64,000 nt of DNA. It comes from Pachyseris speciosa. Taxonomy: Eukaryota; Cnidaria; Anthozoa; Scleractinia; Pachyseridae. The notes under the pieces were generated by a model. That model saw only the letters and a list, made by a program, of their open reading frames with translations. It was not told where the DNA came from and ran no database searches. Below, piece after piece: positions 21,367 to 34,800 of the stretch (within the stretch, counting starts at the first letter, position 1; each line of letters opens with the position of its first letter). A program made the position numbers and the translations under genes. Location: NCBI GenBank assembly GCA_016490735.1, contig JAEMWC010000195.1, forward strand, positions 975,001-1,039,000, given 5' to 3'.

Positions 21367-23405
21367 GATGCTTCAAGATGGCTGTGAACATTGTCAAACC
21401 CGAGCACACGGTGTTCTGTCCCGAAAACTGCTCGGCGAAACACAATGAAATGATCATCGCGTTGAGTGCCATCAGTGATGACAGCCGAAAGCCAGCAGAT
21501 TTAGGTTCTCTTAAAGTGGCTCTGTACTCTCATTTGCAAACTGGTTGGAACGCGCAGAGCAGTGTACCGGACGCTCTCTCAGAATTCCGCTTTCCTCTGG
21601 TACACTGGGCGTGCGTGCTGGGCAGGACTCAAGCTTTAAGTTGGCTTCTCTCAAAGATGAAGTTTAAGGCATTTGTTGTAGCTGAACGAACAGGCGAAAC
21701 GGGTTTGCATCGAGCTTTAAGGCTGCTGCACCAAGTAAGAAGCCGCGATGCGACTCCACGGTCAGTAGACTTCATCTGCAACAAATTTAGCTTGATTTTG
21801 TACACGCTAACAGAGCAAGATCCTAATGGTTTGTTTCTGAAGGACAAAGTACAAGGCAACTCTGTTTTTCATATTTGTGCGTTGTGTATTAGCCAACAAG
21901 GATCGATTAACAGTGAATTAGAATACTACGAAAATTGTATGAAAATTTTGCTCGTGCGTGTCACCAGTCTTCAAACTATGGAGAAATTGCCTAAAGATGC
22001 GCTACAGAAGGCGATCAACACCAGAAACGACCGAGGCGAAACCGTCCTTCATATTCTTGCACGCAGTAACATCTCTATAAAGACGGTCAAGTATCTCCTG
22101 TCAGATTACAAAGAGGTTGTTAACAAGTTCTCAAAAACTGACGATAGGAAAACCCCGCTTGATATTGCTCGTGATCGTAAAGCTGACCTCGTAGAGAGAG
22201 AACTGCTCGATTCTACGGGTCTTGTGATTGAACAACTAGTGCAGAATCACCCGGACTTGTACCAGCTTTATACCCAGGAGGTTGGCGAAGTCTCGAGTTA
22301 TGCCTCCATTAGTACCGACGCCACTGTTGATGCTAACACCACGGGTCAAAACAGACTTGATACTGCGGATGCATCTGGGGGGTATTTGCTCCGTTTAAGC
22401 AGTCTTATCTCGAGGGAAGGGTTTTACCGCGACTCATCCCAAGGGAGAACTTCCTGTGAGGATAGCTCCTCCCAAGACAGTGAGTCGGCTCACTCACCCT
22501 CTGTTCTTGACACCATGTCGGGTACTGAGAATTCTGCGCCAACTGTGAGCAGTGCTGTTAATGATAAGCATTCTGATTCGGATGGTGCATCTCAACCTGG
22601 CGTCTTAGCAAGCGCTTCGGAGCAGGATAGTTGTGTTTCTGTAGTAGTTGAAAACAGCGTTTTAATTAACGTGGAGGAGGACGAAACAGATGATGATAAT
22701 GAAGTCCTTAACTGTGATACCATTGTAGTGAATTGCGCCGGTGATGGTCAAACGGCGTTACCCTACGTTTCAAATTCGTTGTCCGACAGTTCGCAGTTGT
22801 CTGAATCCGTGTTACCAATGGCAGAAAGTGAGGATGTCCCAGAAAGCGCATGTACGAGCCGTATTTCGCAAGATGAGCATCCTAGCAGCGCTCATTCCGA
22901 GCCTCCAGTAGGACGTGAGAATGGTGAGCGCAGCTCTCTCGCTAAAGTCATTCGACAAGAGAGTGATGTGGCAAGCATGCTGGTAGCGAGACTTCAAGAT
23001 AAGAAAGAACAAAATCGTGTTGAGCTACGCAGAGCGCAACGAGAACTCACAACAAAGCAGGAGAAAGAAGACCAAGCAAACAGTATTCTTGTACAGCTGA
23101 AAGCAGAACTAGAAAATCTTCGTGCACAAAAAGAAAACTTGGAACAAAGAAGGCGCGAGTTATTGGAAGAACTAAAAAATACTGAGGGAAATATAAGTCA
23201 GCTTCAAGACGAATCGCTCCGGTTGCAATTAAGAGTTGACGAACAAGTTCGCACGACTGAGAGCTTCAGAACAGAACGGCAAAAAGCGATTGAAGAGTGC
23301 ACAACTCTGAAACGAAAATTTACCGAATACAGCGAAGCATTAAGTGACATTTGTTTGCCTTGTTTTCAATCCAACGCTAAAAGGGAACGCTCTGATGATG
23401 GATGA
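21367..23405 (+). CDS. Ankyrin-repeat and coiled-coil protein (about 675 aa); exon with complete ORF
   Basis: I place the start at 21378 (CAAGATGGC, strong context), giving 675 residues to the TGA at 23403. The longer open frame begins 19 codons earlier but crosses a good 3' splice site (TTTTTTATTCTCCCTCAAG, ending 21366), so an upstream non-coding exon is likely. Residues about 65-280 hold degenerate ankyrin repeats (FPLVHWACVLGR, GETGLHRALRLL, GETVLHILARS, KTPLDIARDR). Residues about 300-515 are Ser/Asp-rich and probably disordered. Residues about 520-665 form a long charged coiled coil rich in Glu, Lys, Arg and Gln (QLKAELENLRAQKENLEQRR). Ends in a basic KRERSDDG. No catalytic motif. A partner-binding adaptor role is an inference. 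An out-of-frame ATG at 21368 overlaps the start. Confidence 0.85.
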
Positions 23406-23804
23406 GACAGTAAATGCGTTGTTACGAACACTATGGCTGGACTGTTTTACCCCAAAGGGTTACTCGCGCGTGAAGAACACGCTCGCTCTCTAGCATTTTT
23501 CCGTGTTCCTCACCCACGTGGTTTTCTCGCGCAAGCGTCCAGGCATTACGTTACTCAAAACTCCTTAAGAATATTTGGGGCCCGAAAATTATTTTACGCC
23601 GTGCACAATGTTCATTAGGTCAACGTTGAAAACTTTTCAACATTTCGTAAAACATATTTATAAAGAATTCGGCCTCGAAAACTCTCAGGGCGTTTTGAGG
23701 AACAAAATCTTTCACACAGACGAGGACGACAATTCAAGTTTGTCGGTCTTGGTACAGAAACATCGTACAGCTTACTACTAAAACATCGAATTCGATTCGA
23801 AGAA

Positions 23805-23810
23805 AATAAA
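23805..23810 (+). terminator. Candidate polyadenylation signal of the ankyrin/coiled-coil gene
   Basis: AATAAA about 400 bp after the stop codon, the first canonical signal downstream. The interval 23406-23804 would be the 3' UTR. Confidence 0.5.
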
Positions 23811-24926
23811 AGAAAATTTGCCATGCTGATTCAATTCTTCGTAACACCGAGTATTTGGCCTTTCCACAATTCTATTTTACAAAGGACGGCGCGTTCTCAC
23901 CCCAAGCAAAACCATCACTTTGCTTTGATCCCCTTCAGCATTTCGTTTTGAATAGCTGACAGGGGCGGGCGCTGCAAGTATCAGCCGAGTGCAAGTTATT
24001 ACAAAGGTGTGTTTTGAGTGGGCGATTTAGCAAGGTGTCCCAAGAAGTTTTGGCTGGGATTGTAGACAGGGCATGCAGGAGAGCGGGTCTTGCTGTTCTT
24101 AAACGGCTTGAAAATGGTCGCTTTTTCGTCGTTAAGGTAAGACGAGCGACGATTTGTTGCCGGAGATAGAAGTGCCTTGTTTGTCCTTCTCCGTTCTCAT
24201 CCTTATAGCTGGGACAACGGAAAACGTGTTCTGTGAGTTAAGTGGTAGGAAAAAAGTCAAAATCATTTTATCATATATTGTAAGCCAAAATGTTAAGTGC
24301 TATGAAACATTGTTTGCAATACGACGTGCAGAAGGTAACACGTTCATTGCGCATTCACGTGTTAAAGTGCATCTAACCCCCAAAATTTTTTTCGCCTAAA
24401 TAAATCTACTTATCATTCGAAGTATTTTGGCGAAAGAATTATTGGATTTGATTGAATCCTCAATTTTTTTATGGACAGCCAAAGTCTCATTCAATTTGTT
24501 GCACGGCCGAGTAAACGGGAGTCTGGGTCCAACGAGGGTGGTGACGTCATCCCGGGAACGATTGAAAGATAGCTTCTCAGTAAATCTCTGTTTTTGCAAG
24601 CGTTTGTAGGGGTCATCGAAGCACATATTGGAGGGTAAAAGCCTGGCAGTAGTCAAAATTGTGTTGGAATCATGTCCTCCTCGTCCTCGAAGTCAGAGTC
24701 AGGCTATGTGTAGGGTGAATGCCAAATTAACTTCATTTCTGAAGTGGAACTAGTACAGAATCGGCGAGGAGCTCGATGGAGCCTCATGATGATGAGACCA
24801 GGAATGGACAGCAAGATTCGCGGAAGAAGGGAAGACGAAAAAGATTAACTTCGTTTATAACTGTTATCTGCCGTGCCTCGTGGTTCTGTATACGCTGCTG
24901 GTGAGCAAAAGCTTTGCTTTAACATT
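23811..24926 (+). other. Unassigned interval with candidate donors
   Basis: No complete gene. Two plus-strand stretches look like 5' exons: a GC-richer block ending TCGTTAAG/GTAAGA at 24136, and an ATG at 24777 opening a basic frame (DSRKKGRRKRLTSF) that reaches CTGCTG/GTGAGC at 24901. Matching downstream exons were not identified. Confidence 0.3.
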
Positions 24927-25553
24927 TCAATCGTGAACGACCGAGTACCAGTGCATCGGCAATGAAAATTGTGCAGCGGTTTGAAAACAATAATTTTTAT
25001 TTTTTATAAACGGTGCACATCCGACTTTAGATCGGTATTTTAAACGAACATCAGCAATTAATTGTGGAATGGTCCATCGGAAATGATGCGTCTCGGAAAA
25101 TATAAATGGCGTCTCGAATTCTCGGCATTTGCTGCATTTGAAGTAAGGTTCTCGGAAACTGGGGTTTGCTAAAAGTGTGAACGTCTCAAAGTCGCGAATT
25201 TTGATAATTTGGATCTCGAAGTCTCGTTCGGTATTAGCTCGGGGCTCACAATTCAACGAGCGAGAAAAGCAACCTGTCTAGTGTATTTCTGTTGTCAGCA
25301 ACAAATAACCAACACATAACTGATCAACGAGAATAACGGGACAATCTCGGGTTCTGTTGGAGATTATAGTATCTGTCATGGAGTCACCCGTTTTAGTACT
25401 ATCTACCCAACATTTTCCCACACTTACTATCTCGAACTTTTGTGAGGAAAAGCCTCGGGCTCGGATTTGATAGACACGCAAAAAACCTCGGTCTCGGATT
25501 GTTGACAAAGGAGGAATAGGGTCATTGCGGTCTCGCAAAGTCTCGGATTCCAT
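24927..25553 (-). other. 209-codon minus-strand frame with a single internal stop
   Basis: From an ATG at 25553 the minus strand stays open in one frame to 24927 except for one TAG near 25278. It is rich in RDR, RDF and REF pairs because CTCG/TCTCGG words recur in the DNA. No family recognised. Either a pseudogene or a by-product of a CTCGG-rich repeat. Confidence 0.35.
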
Positions 25554-28500
25554 ACTCTTGCTTATTGATGATCCCTATCACCTGATAGTGTCTCACTGTC
25601 AAGTCATGTGATCAATTTAAAACAATCAGACTCGGATTTTGTATTTTGTTGGCGTTTGGCGTGAGATAAGCCTAAGAATTCAACAGTATCATGGTGCACG
25701 TATTACCTTGTGTCTGCGATTGGCAGGCGGGGACGTCAACATGCCATCACTGGAAACCGTGGCCCGTTAAAGCATGCTGCGCCATAAGACTGAGAGTAAA
25801 TAGAAAAACGAGGCCTTGGTTGCGGTGTGCGGCCCTGTTCCAGTGTGGAAATTATAGCAATCTGAGACAGATATGAGATTTTAATCGTTGACCCTCAATT
25901 ACAGGTCAAGTCGATTGGAATTCGAACCTCAAGTATGTGCCACTATTAAGTAACCGCAAAAATGCTGTAGCAAGAGCCCTCTGCAAAGGAACTATTTCAA
26001 TTGAGTAAGGCGGTTGGGAGGAAAGCCCGGACCCGAGTGAGCGGCGGAAATCGAGCCTAGCTGGTGAACGGCTAGTGATTGAGTCTCAACTTCTCGAGAT
26101 TAAGGAAGGCCTTAGGTTTCTTGCAAAGTGTTGTGGGTGAGAGAGGAATTTGCAGTATTACTTTAAAAAATCGCGTTGTCCTCTTGCTAAATATATAATT
26201 TGATGAGCCTACATGGGAAACATGGAAGCCTTCTTACCATTCATACTCATGTAAGAAGTTCTTCCCTATCTCGCTAATTCCATCCGTATGGTGGTCTGGT
26301 CTATGTGAAAGGGCTGTATTTGACAATTTAGTGAAGACTTCTAAGATCATATCTCGTAAATCAAAATAGACACTGAAGGTTCGCAGAAATCGAAAGGAGA
26401 AAATGTGTTTGTGGCCCTTGAGATGAGGTGAAAAGAGAAGCCGGCTTGCCTTGTACAACACTGTGGTTTAGCCTTCAACTTCACATACCATAAGTAAAAA
26501 TCAACTTTTACTGCAACTGCAATACTTTTTTATCTTCCCGTTCTAAGCTTCAGTTGGCATACCAAGGAAAAATCAACTTCTGCATCATTGCTCGTAAAAC
26601 CTGTTTTATTCCCCTTCTAACCTGTATTAACTGGATGCCAACAGGCCGTTTGGGAAAGTGCATCATCTCTCCGAAATATAAAAAAGAGTGTCTCTAAAGG
26701 AAATGGTTTCCAAAACTGTTCAATTTCACCAACGACCTTTCCCTTCCAGATACAAGCCAACCTCCCACCCCTAATAAAAATATGCCTTACCGTTACACAA
26801 CGTTTGACAGACTACGTATTGTTACATAACCTCTATATAAGTCCTCGATAACGAACGGTATTCATCAGCCTGACCTTTTAAAATGTATAGAAAAGGATCT
26901 CCACATAACGAACCCTCGATATAACGAGCCAATTTCACTAGTCCCTTCGGGCACTTCGTTAAATCGAGATATGTATAGCCTTTTGAGGAACTGAAGCTTT
27001 GATAATAGGAAGCAGCTGAGGAAGTCATACAAGTAATGATTTTCTTTATAATGTCCACCGGTAGATCTGCACTCTTTCCCCATTTTTTATGGTAAGACTT
27101 TTACAGAGATGAATGATATAAGGACCAGTTAAAAGGTAAAGCTTCCTTGAAAGGTTCGCGAGGATTCAGCTATAGGACAAATTTTCAAGAGTAAACGGTT
27201 TCATGGTTTTTGCCGTCCGAGTGAGCACATAAACGCGTGCGCATTGAAACATGCCCGGATCTTAGATTTTATTGGCATTATTCCAGTCATGCAACTCGAT
27301 AATTGATTATTTTCTTGTGGAAAAGCACTGTTACGTGTCTCCTCTATATCACACTACTTAAACTCAGCAATCATCATCTTAAGGTTTAAAGATACTTATA
27401 TTTTTAATTAACGACAGAAAATCAGTTATCGCTATGATTGCGAGCTTGCCACAAGCCTGGAAGTTTCCTTACGGTCTTTATGGGTCGAAGGGTCCGATAC
27501 GTGACTCTTTGATACCTGAAATCTTTGCTAAGAATTGTATCTTTAGTAGTGTCTTATATTTGGTGCGTTAAGTGTATAATTTTATATAAACGTCTGTCTG
27601 AGATGGGGAAAACTAGTCACATAGACTCATATTTAAAAGTTTTCTCGTGGTTCATGCCGCCGAGTAAAGGGTAACTTGACAGGATCTCTTTCGCATGCAC
27701 GGTGACCTATTCTGTTTATTTTCTTGTTGAAAAAATTACATGATAACAAACAATCAGCGAACCTTTGAAAACCATTGTGCGTTAAGATACATTTTAAGGA
27801 AATAGACTGAAGGATTTCACATTTTCTTTTAGTTCACGTATTTCAGTTGTTTTTATGTCACCACAGGGGAGCGAGCATACGCCACATGACTAGGAGACCA
27901 CTTTCCAGTCGAGGGTTTCTGATGAAATTCACGCGGAAATATCTGCACTCACAAAGGGATTTCGCTTTCGACGGTTACATGTGGCCACTCATCACTCAAA
28001 CATGCCCGCTAATAAGTAGGGTTGAAGGGTGAGAGACTTTCTCGAAAAACGACGACTGCATGGGAGGCATGTAAGTATGCGCATTTGTTTCTCTCTGTAC
28101 AATCCGGTAGGGCAATGAATTAAGTTCCGCTTGTGGCCAAGTGGTAAAACGTTTCCGCTTTCGAACACACCTCATAAAGTTGACGATACACAGACTCCTC
28201 CATCCTGACTAAAGTGCACGTGACACGAGAAATCTCGCGAGGAGTGTGGAATCATAATAAATCTCATCGTATTTAATTTTGCAACGGTGCGAACAATAAC
28301 AAACTGTGTCTCGCCTTAGCTGCTTATCTTTACCAGACTTCATTTTCAAGAGAGATTCAATGCCGATTGTTTGGAGATGAAAAATGGCCGGTAAGCGCAA
28401 GCCTTGACGCCGACGGGCCTATGAACTACGCAAGTGCGAAAATGTCTTCTTCATAATATTTCGCGGGCGTTATGGTATGTCAGGGCATTTTGTATGTTTT

Positions 28501-28787
28501 GTCTGTGGATTAATTTCCTTGTTGCTAAAATTAAATATTCAGTTGTATTTGAATAAAATCTCGAACAAGAATATTTTACCTGGAGTTATTGATCGAGCGT
28601 TACGTGTCGGCTGTTGTCATGGTAATGTCACGGGACACTTGACTATGCAAGCGTTTCTTATTATGGTCTTAGTTAGTCCCAAGGGACCTGGAGCATTGTT
28701 ATTTCAACTTGTGAACTGAGCAGTGAATTGTGCGGAGTTGATTCACTTCGAATTTTCTTCTCATGTGTGACTAAGCTGTACTGCAAA
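25554..28787. other. Unassigned interval upstream of KDM2
   Basis: No gene supported. 26820-27060 contains CTCGATATAACGAGCC and TTCGTTAAATCGAGATATG, which resemble degenerate pogo/Tigger-type ends. 28370-28470 is richer in CpG and may include the KDM2 promoter. Confidence 0.35.
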
Positions 28788-28820
28788 ATGGACTGTGAAT
28801 TGGAAGGGGAGCGTAGATTG
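28788..28820 (+). CDS. KDM2: KDM2 exon 1 (proposed start, 11 codons)
   Basis: ATG in strong context (CAAAATGG) encodes [11 protein letters not shown] and stops at donor TTG/GTGTGT, phase 0. It resembles the short acidic start of vertebrate KDM2 proteins and joins exon 2 in frame. Chosen by fit; other upstream exons are possible. Confidence 0.55.
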
Positions 28821-31800
28821 GTGTGTAGATTTATTTTACAAAAGTGATCTGTTTTAGGCGTTTTGGTGGCTTTTACTGAGGCCGGTAAAGCTTTAGTAAT
28901 TTACTGGTTACAACATGTGCGGACAAATTTTAACACGGCGACGTGCGTTACTTTGTTGATCGCGAAAGGCCACTTTCGGCCGTTCTAACTTCTGCTGAAA
29001 GAATTTTCTCGTATTTATCGCAGAGAAAGCAGAACCGCAGGAATTACAACTACGATACGGATGACATTATTGAAGGCAAACGCACGTTTAGCGTGGAAGA
29101 AAAGCTAACCAGTCCGAAATTTGCCGAGGGTGATTTTGTAAAGAGCTGCAGAGGAGACGGTGGGTCCAAAGGAATTATTTTGATGAATAAAAATTCCAGT
29201 TGCAAACTTACCTGCTTACTATATTGTTCTATTATTATAGAATTTACGCTTAAGTATTTACAAGAAAATGGCTTCACTTCGCCCGTTGTAATCAAAAGCA
29301 CTGATGGACTAGATATTCGGTATGTAATATTTTGTGCAATGCACGAACTGCTCACGTAACTTAAGCTTACTTGTAGCAGCGGTATTTGTTTCAAATTGTC
29401 AAATTCTCAGATTTGGAAGCCTCAAGTATCTTAATTATGGTGACATTGTAGGGTTCCTAACAAAGATTTTACTGTGGAGGATGTGAAGAATTTTGTCGGT
29501 AAGCTTTGAATTAAAACTGAATATGTGAATAGCTAGTTGAGTAGTTCGTGTGTTTTGTCTTTGATATGTAATCTTGGATAGCTCCAATGCATCGTGTGAT
29601 GTATATCACTTTCTAAGACTACGTGTTTACAATTATTAGGAGCCCGGCGAATCGTGGATGTAATCGATGTCAACACACAGCAAGCATTAGAAATGTCTTT
29701 GCAACAGTGGGTGAAATATTTTACAAGTGAACCAAGAGATGAAATTTACAACGTGATAAGCTTGGAGTTCAGCCACACTAAACTGGAGGACTTGGTTGAA
29801 CCGCCTGGAGTGGTAAGCGCAATGTGTTAAGTTTTGTTTTTTTGTTTTTTGCCAAGCGCATCTCGTTCCGTGTTTGTGGCAAATGATTTTTAAACGCTCT
29901 GTTGTAAATGACGTATGGCGTCAGTGGTTTATTCTTGTGTTCTACACTTGCAGTTTTCATTGTAGATACGATAAGTTGCGTGAGTGTATAAAAATCTAAT
30001 GCCTGTCAGTAATTCATTAATTGTTATTTTTCATTAACATTTCTCTGGAAAATGGTTATTCTTTGGGATTATTATATATCTCTTTTGCTGTAAGTGGCTG
30101 GTGGTATTTTTGTACACTCTTCATTATGGCAGCAAAAGTGAGAAACTGGCAAGTGATTCAGAACTTCAAACGAACAGTAAGGAAATTTCAAAATTCGGAG
30201 ATTTAACTTAGCAGTTGATTTAGCGTGCTTTAGATTTCGCTCCCTGCGAACAGGAAGAAGGAGGAAACGCAAAAAAACGGCAATTGCTTCAACTCCAGCT
30301 CTCTGCAAACCGTGCTGAAGATTACTCAGTTTTCTATTCACACGCCCTTCAAAAACAAACCTTTGGAGACAGCAGAGTGGGAAACCAAAAGCTACATTCG
30401 TAATTCACAGCTTTGCTCTTGATTTCGGCATTTTGGAGATAGATCGTGCAAAATTACTTCGGTTTAGTCTTACAGAGCTTAAAAGTTGGTTTGGTAACGA
30501 AAACTTTCGTGGAAGGAATTGAGAGGCTAAAAGCCAGTTACAATCCCAGCTCCCCAGAGGCAATTTGCAATTTGCATTACCAAAAATCGCTCGAAACAAT
30601 TCCGATTAAGACTTAAGCAGTCAAGAAATCCTTCCTTGTCAAGAACATGCCGTCAAATGAAGGTGCCTGGAGCAATTAAAGCGTTCTGATGGTCCTGAGA
30701 GTTACATTTTCTCAAATTCAACAGCCAGCGGTCATACTGTTGGTCGATTTGCCATGATTCAGCACTGAGACACAAATGTACCACTTTGTTTATAGTAAAT
30801 TCGAACTCCATTCTCTATGTTATTTCGATGTATCCGAATATTATCGGAGAATGAAGATTTTTTCAGCTTTCTAGCTGGTTTTTCTTGCTGGAAGTCTTAA
30901 GTGAATTTGTATATCGGCAATAATCACTGAGCGCCTCGTTACGTTCATAGTTATGTAAATATGGCGGCTTGCTCATTATTGCTAATGTGGCCGAAGACAG
31001 AACTGAATCAAACGAAACCGAAATTTTTAGTAACAGCGTTTTCATTTTACGAGTTTCGTGTCCGTAGCATTTATTTGGCAAAGGAGTGAGTTGAGATGTA
31101 CTTACTGTGCGGCTCAAAAAGTGGTTACTGCTCATAAGTTAAGAAACTACGTTTACTAGTAGTTCTCCTCGCCACACAATGGTGGCAGTTGCAGATGAAG
31201 TCCCGTAAAAGCGGTGACTGTTTTAGCTAACGGCTTATACCATGACAGTGCCATGGTGAATTAAAGGAAAAGGCTCGGTGTTTGGCAGGTATACCATCAC
31301 AAGCAAATCGATAATTAATAATTTTTCTGAGCGATTATCGTTCAATACGGCCTTTCTTGTAAAAGGTGGTGTTGAATGACTGATTTGGAATGGGTGGAAA
31401 CCACATGCACGCGGAACACAAAGCGGTTAGCCTGTCAGCTCAACACTGCTGCTCACAAACTTCATAGTTTTACATGCATTTAATCACGTTATGTTGTTTT
31501 GCAAAATATGATGTGATCGGAGTTTTTGGGTACTTGTTTGCTAAACCATTTGTAATTGTGTAACTTTCGGTTGCCGCGCAAGACTTACAGATTTATCGAG
31601 AACTTTGTTTTCTGTTGTCGTGTACGAATCTCAAGGCGAACTTTCGCTTCGGTTTATGTAACAGGGTATCTTTTAAAGCCAGTTGCAGCTGTTGAGTAGC
31701 AGTGTAGTGTGACTGTTCATTTGAAAACACTTTGCATTTTAACCAACGTTTTTTGATTTACTCCCTAATTTGAAGCAGAAATGGAAAAGAAAAGCCATGT

Positions 31801-34800
31801 GTGGTGGATGTAAGCGGCCAGAAACAAACTTTTAACGACAAAAAGAAATAAACTGCTGTCCCAGTTTTAGGTCAATTTCTTTGAGCACTCGGGAAACGTG
31901 ATGGATAACAAGACAAAGGAATTTCATAAGATAGAGTTTTGTTTTGTTTCAAGATATTTTTAGCAATTCTATGGTGGACAAAGCGAAATTCGGCCATTTT
32001 TGGACGTGTTAGTGCTGAGGGTTTCCAAAACAGGGCATTTGGTTACCGCATGTGCTTTAGATTGTGCGCTTTACTCCATGGCTCCTTGTTGCCGAAAGTT
32101 GTAGCCTTTAATAGCCTAGGTTACCATACATTTAAAACTAAAAATATTCCCCATTTAGTTTTCCTTTTTTTTGTTCTTTTACATTGCAGTATTGGAGCTC
32201 ATGGCTTTTGAAAAGTGTAATATAAATCGTAATGACAAAGACAGCAAAGTTGTGGCAAAAATAACCCGTGGCAGATAAAGATGGAATTTTAGTTCAGATT
32301 TAATTTTGTTTTTCTATCGGTTTTATCAGCACTGGTGTTAAGTTGAGATTTCTAACGATGTAAAGTTTCTACGGTGGTGAACAAAGTGAAACGCCTGAAT
32401 TTTTTTTAAAGAACTTCGCAGAAAGCATGTTGTGTTGGTTCTTACAGTGGAATCCAAACAAAATCCTGAAGTGTGACCATTAAAAGTTAAACTATACTGA
32501 ACAATGCTGAGTTTGGCATGGTCGTGTTTATACTGGTGCTAAGCCTCAAGTCTGCGGTTGCAATCCTGGACTGTCACATTTCCAAATTGCCAGAACTGAT
32601 GATCAGTATTTTCCTGCGGAAATGTAAGTTTCGGAACGATTGCAAGCATCCTTTTAATTATGTTGATAGAATGCCAACGTGCGACCACTGAAAGAAAAGC
32701 CCTTGAGCACATCTTTCTTCACATTGTTATTTTGCTTATTATTCAGAAGCATTTATGAAGCTGTATTTGAGAATAAAGCAAGTTGTTGCTTATATCTTGG
32801 GTGGTATATTGAGGTGAATTTCCTCCTGCAAATGCCGCAGTAATCTTGAAAGAAATCTAGAAAGTTCAAGTTTGTAGGCTTGATGTAAAAAGATATTTCT
32901 TCTTTCACTTACTTTTAGGTCCGAGATATGGACTGGGTGAATGTTGTGTGGCCACAACATCTTATCGAGCAACAACGCGATTCTACGAACTCATTAGCGG
33001 ATATGAAGTACCCAAAAGTGAGAAAGTAAGTTCTTGATATATTGACTTAATTGTGTTGCGTCCATTGTAAGATTTTAGACATTGAAACACGCATTAGAGA
33101 CAGCACTAATTTGCACATAACAAAAGATCAAAATTCTCCCGGTTTTCAGTGAGGATTGCCGGTGAGATACGTCTCCGTGTTAAAACGTGCAGGTGACCTA
33201 TAAACTGACTGGATGTGGAGGTGTGCTTCCTGAGGTGTGCCTGTTAAATTTTCCTAATGTTTACATCAACAGTTCAGTTGACAACGATTGAATTAAAATG
33301 GTTTTCCTGCCCAGTTTGATACTGTAGCGGTGAAGAAAACTGTTTTAAGAGAAGAATTCTCGCTGGATTGCGCTAAAAACGGCAATTCCGTGGTCGTAAA
33401 CGTATGATTTTAAGCAGATCTACATGTAGATGTCAATTTATATGGTACTGACATGAATACTCTCCATTTCTCATTTCGTATTGATTTACATATGAGTTAA
33501 ATGTATTTATCTTGAGGGGCGATTCTATGAGAACGGAATGCTGTACGGTTTAACTGTAAAATTAATCGGGATAACAAACGTTTTCAGTCGTTGAAATGAA
33601 TGAACACACAGGTATGCCGAGATTACGGAGAATTTGTTTTATACAGGTATGATCTGCTTTTAAGTTGTCTCGTGATTTGGTGTTTAATATATACGCACAA
33701 CATGTGTTTGTACAATAAACACAATTTAAAGCATCTCTTGTGCTGTGTGTTACTTGTGTTTTATGAGGGTTTTTTGAGCGAAACAAAAGCGTACAATGTA
33801 GTATCCCCTAAAGTGAATTCCGTCTGTTGTAGTGGAAATCATCGCTCATCTTAAAGCATGAGCAAAGAACTAATTTGTCTTTGGAACTCTGCAAGGTTGG
33901 ATTAAAATTTATCATGTTTAGTCTCGTTCCGTAATCCAGGAGCGTAGATCGAAGTTTAAGCGTCGTATCTCAATTTATCGCCATTACCATTCTAACAACA
34001 AAAACGTTTGGTCTTTAGACCCGGCACCTCTGTGCTGTTTTTCCGTTTGTTTTCAGTGTGGATTTATATTCTAAATGCTTTACTCGTCAAATTGCGTGAC
34101 CTCGATAAACAAACGCCAGTACTACGGTATTCCTTGAACATCAATCAGCATTTTTGTGTTCAGCATTTTTTTTAACATTCATGGTTTACTTAGCTGTTTT
34201 GTTTTTTGATAAAGGTGATGCAATTTTGTAATGATTGAGTGAGTTATGGTGATGTGTTTTCTTGTCTAACACTTCACTTGCGCAATTTTTGCGTTGGAGG
34301 ACTCGCTATGGTCGAATGGTTATATAAAAGCCAGGCTTGTCTTTGATTTTTCGCAAAAGCTTGATAATTTATCCCATCTCTGGCTAAAAGTTTCTTTGTC
34401 GAATGGACTGTACACTTTGAAATACAAAACACGATGCCAGCAAGGAAAAAATATCAACGAAGTACTTAATTGTTGTGAGAGATGTTTCCCTCTGGTAACG
34501 TTCACAAAGCCTGTGGCTTCCCAAAAACACAAAATGGAAAATTTATCATTTCATTGCGTGAGACCGATGGCTCTACATTCTCATGACGTATCTTTAGTAC
34601 CCATAGCATTTCACTGAACTTTTTAGAGTGAAAGACCTGTTCTTTGCAATTATTAGCCACGCAATTTGTAATTTTATGTGCCTACACTGTATATTGCTTG
34701 ACTTTGTTTATTTACTAAATGTACAAGTCATGCAAACCCTCACTAAACCAAGATGCAGTGCATTTTTACCACAATGCCTTGTGGAAAATGAACAGCGAAT

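Noticed and set aside
26000..26100. Resemblance to a bacterial RNase P RNA segment (GGGAGGAAAGCCCGGAC)
   Set aside because: Only a short match. The rest of the conserved core and structure is absent, and the host is eukaryotic.
28943..29359. 138-codon single-exon protein
   Set aside because: It is KDM2 exons 2 and 3 read through a short intron that happens to be open.
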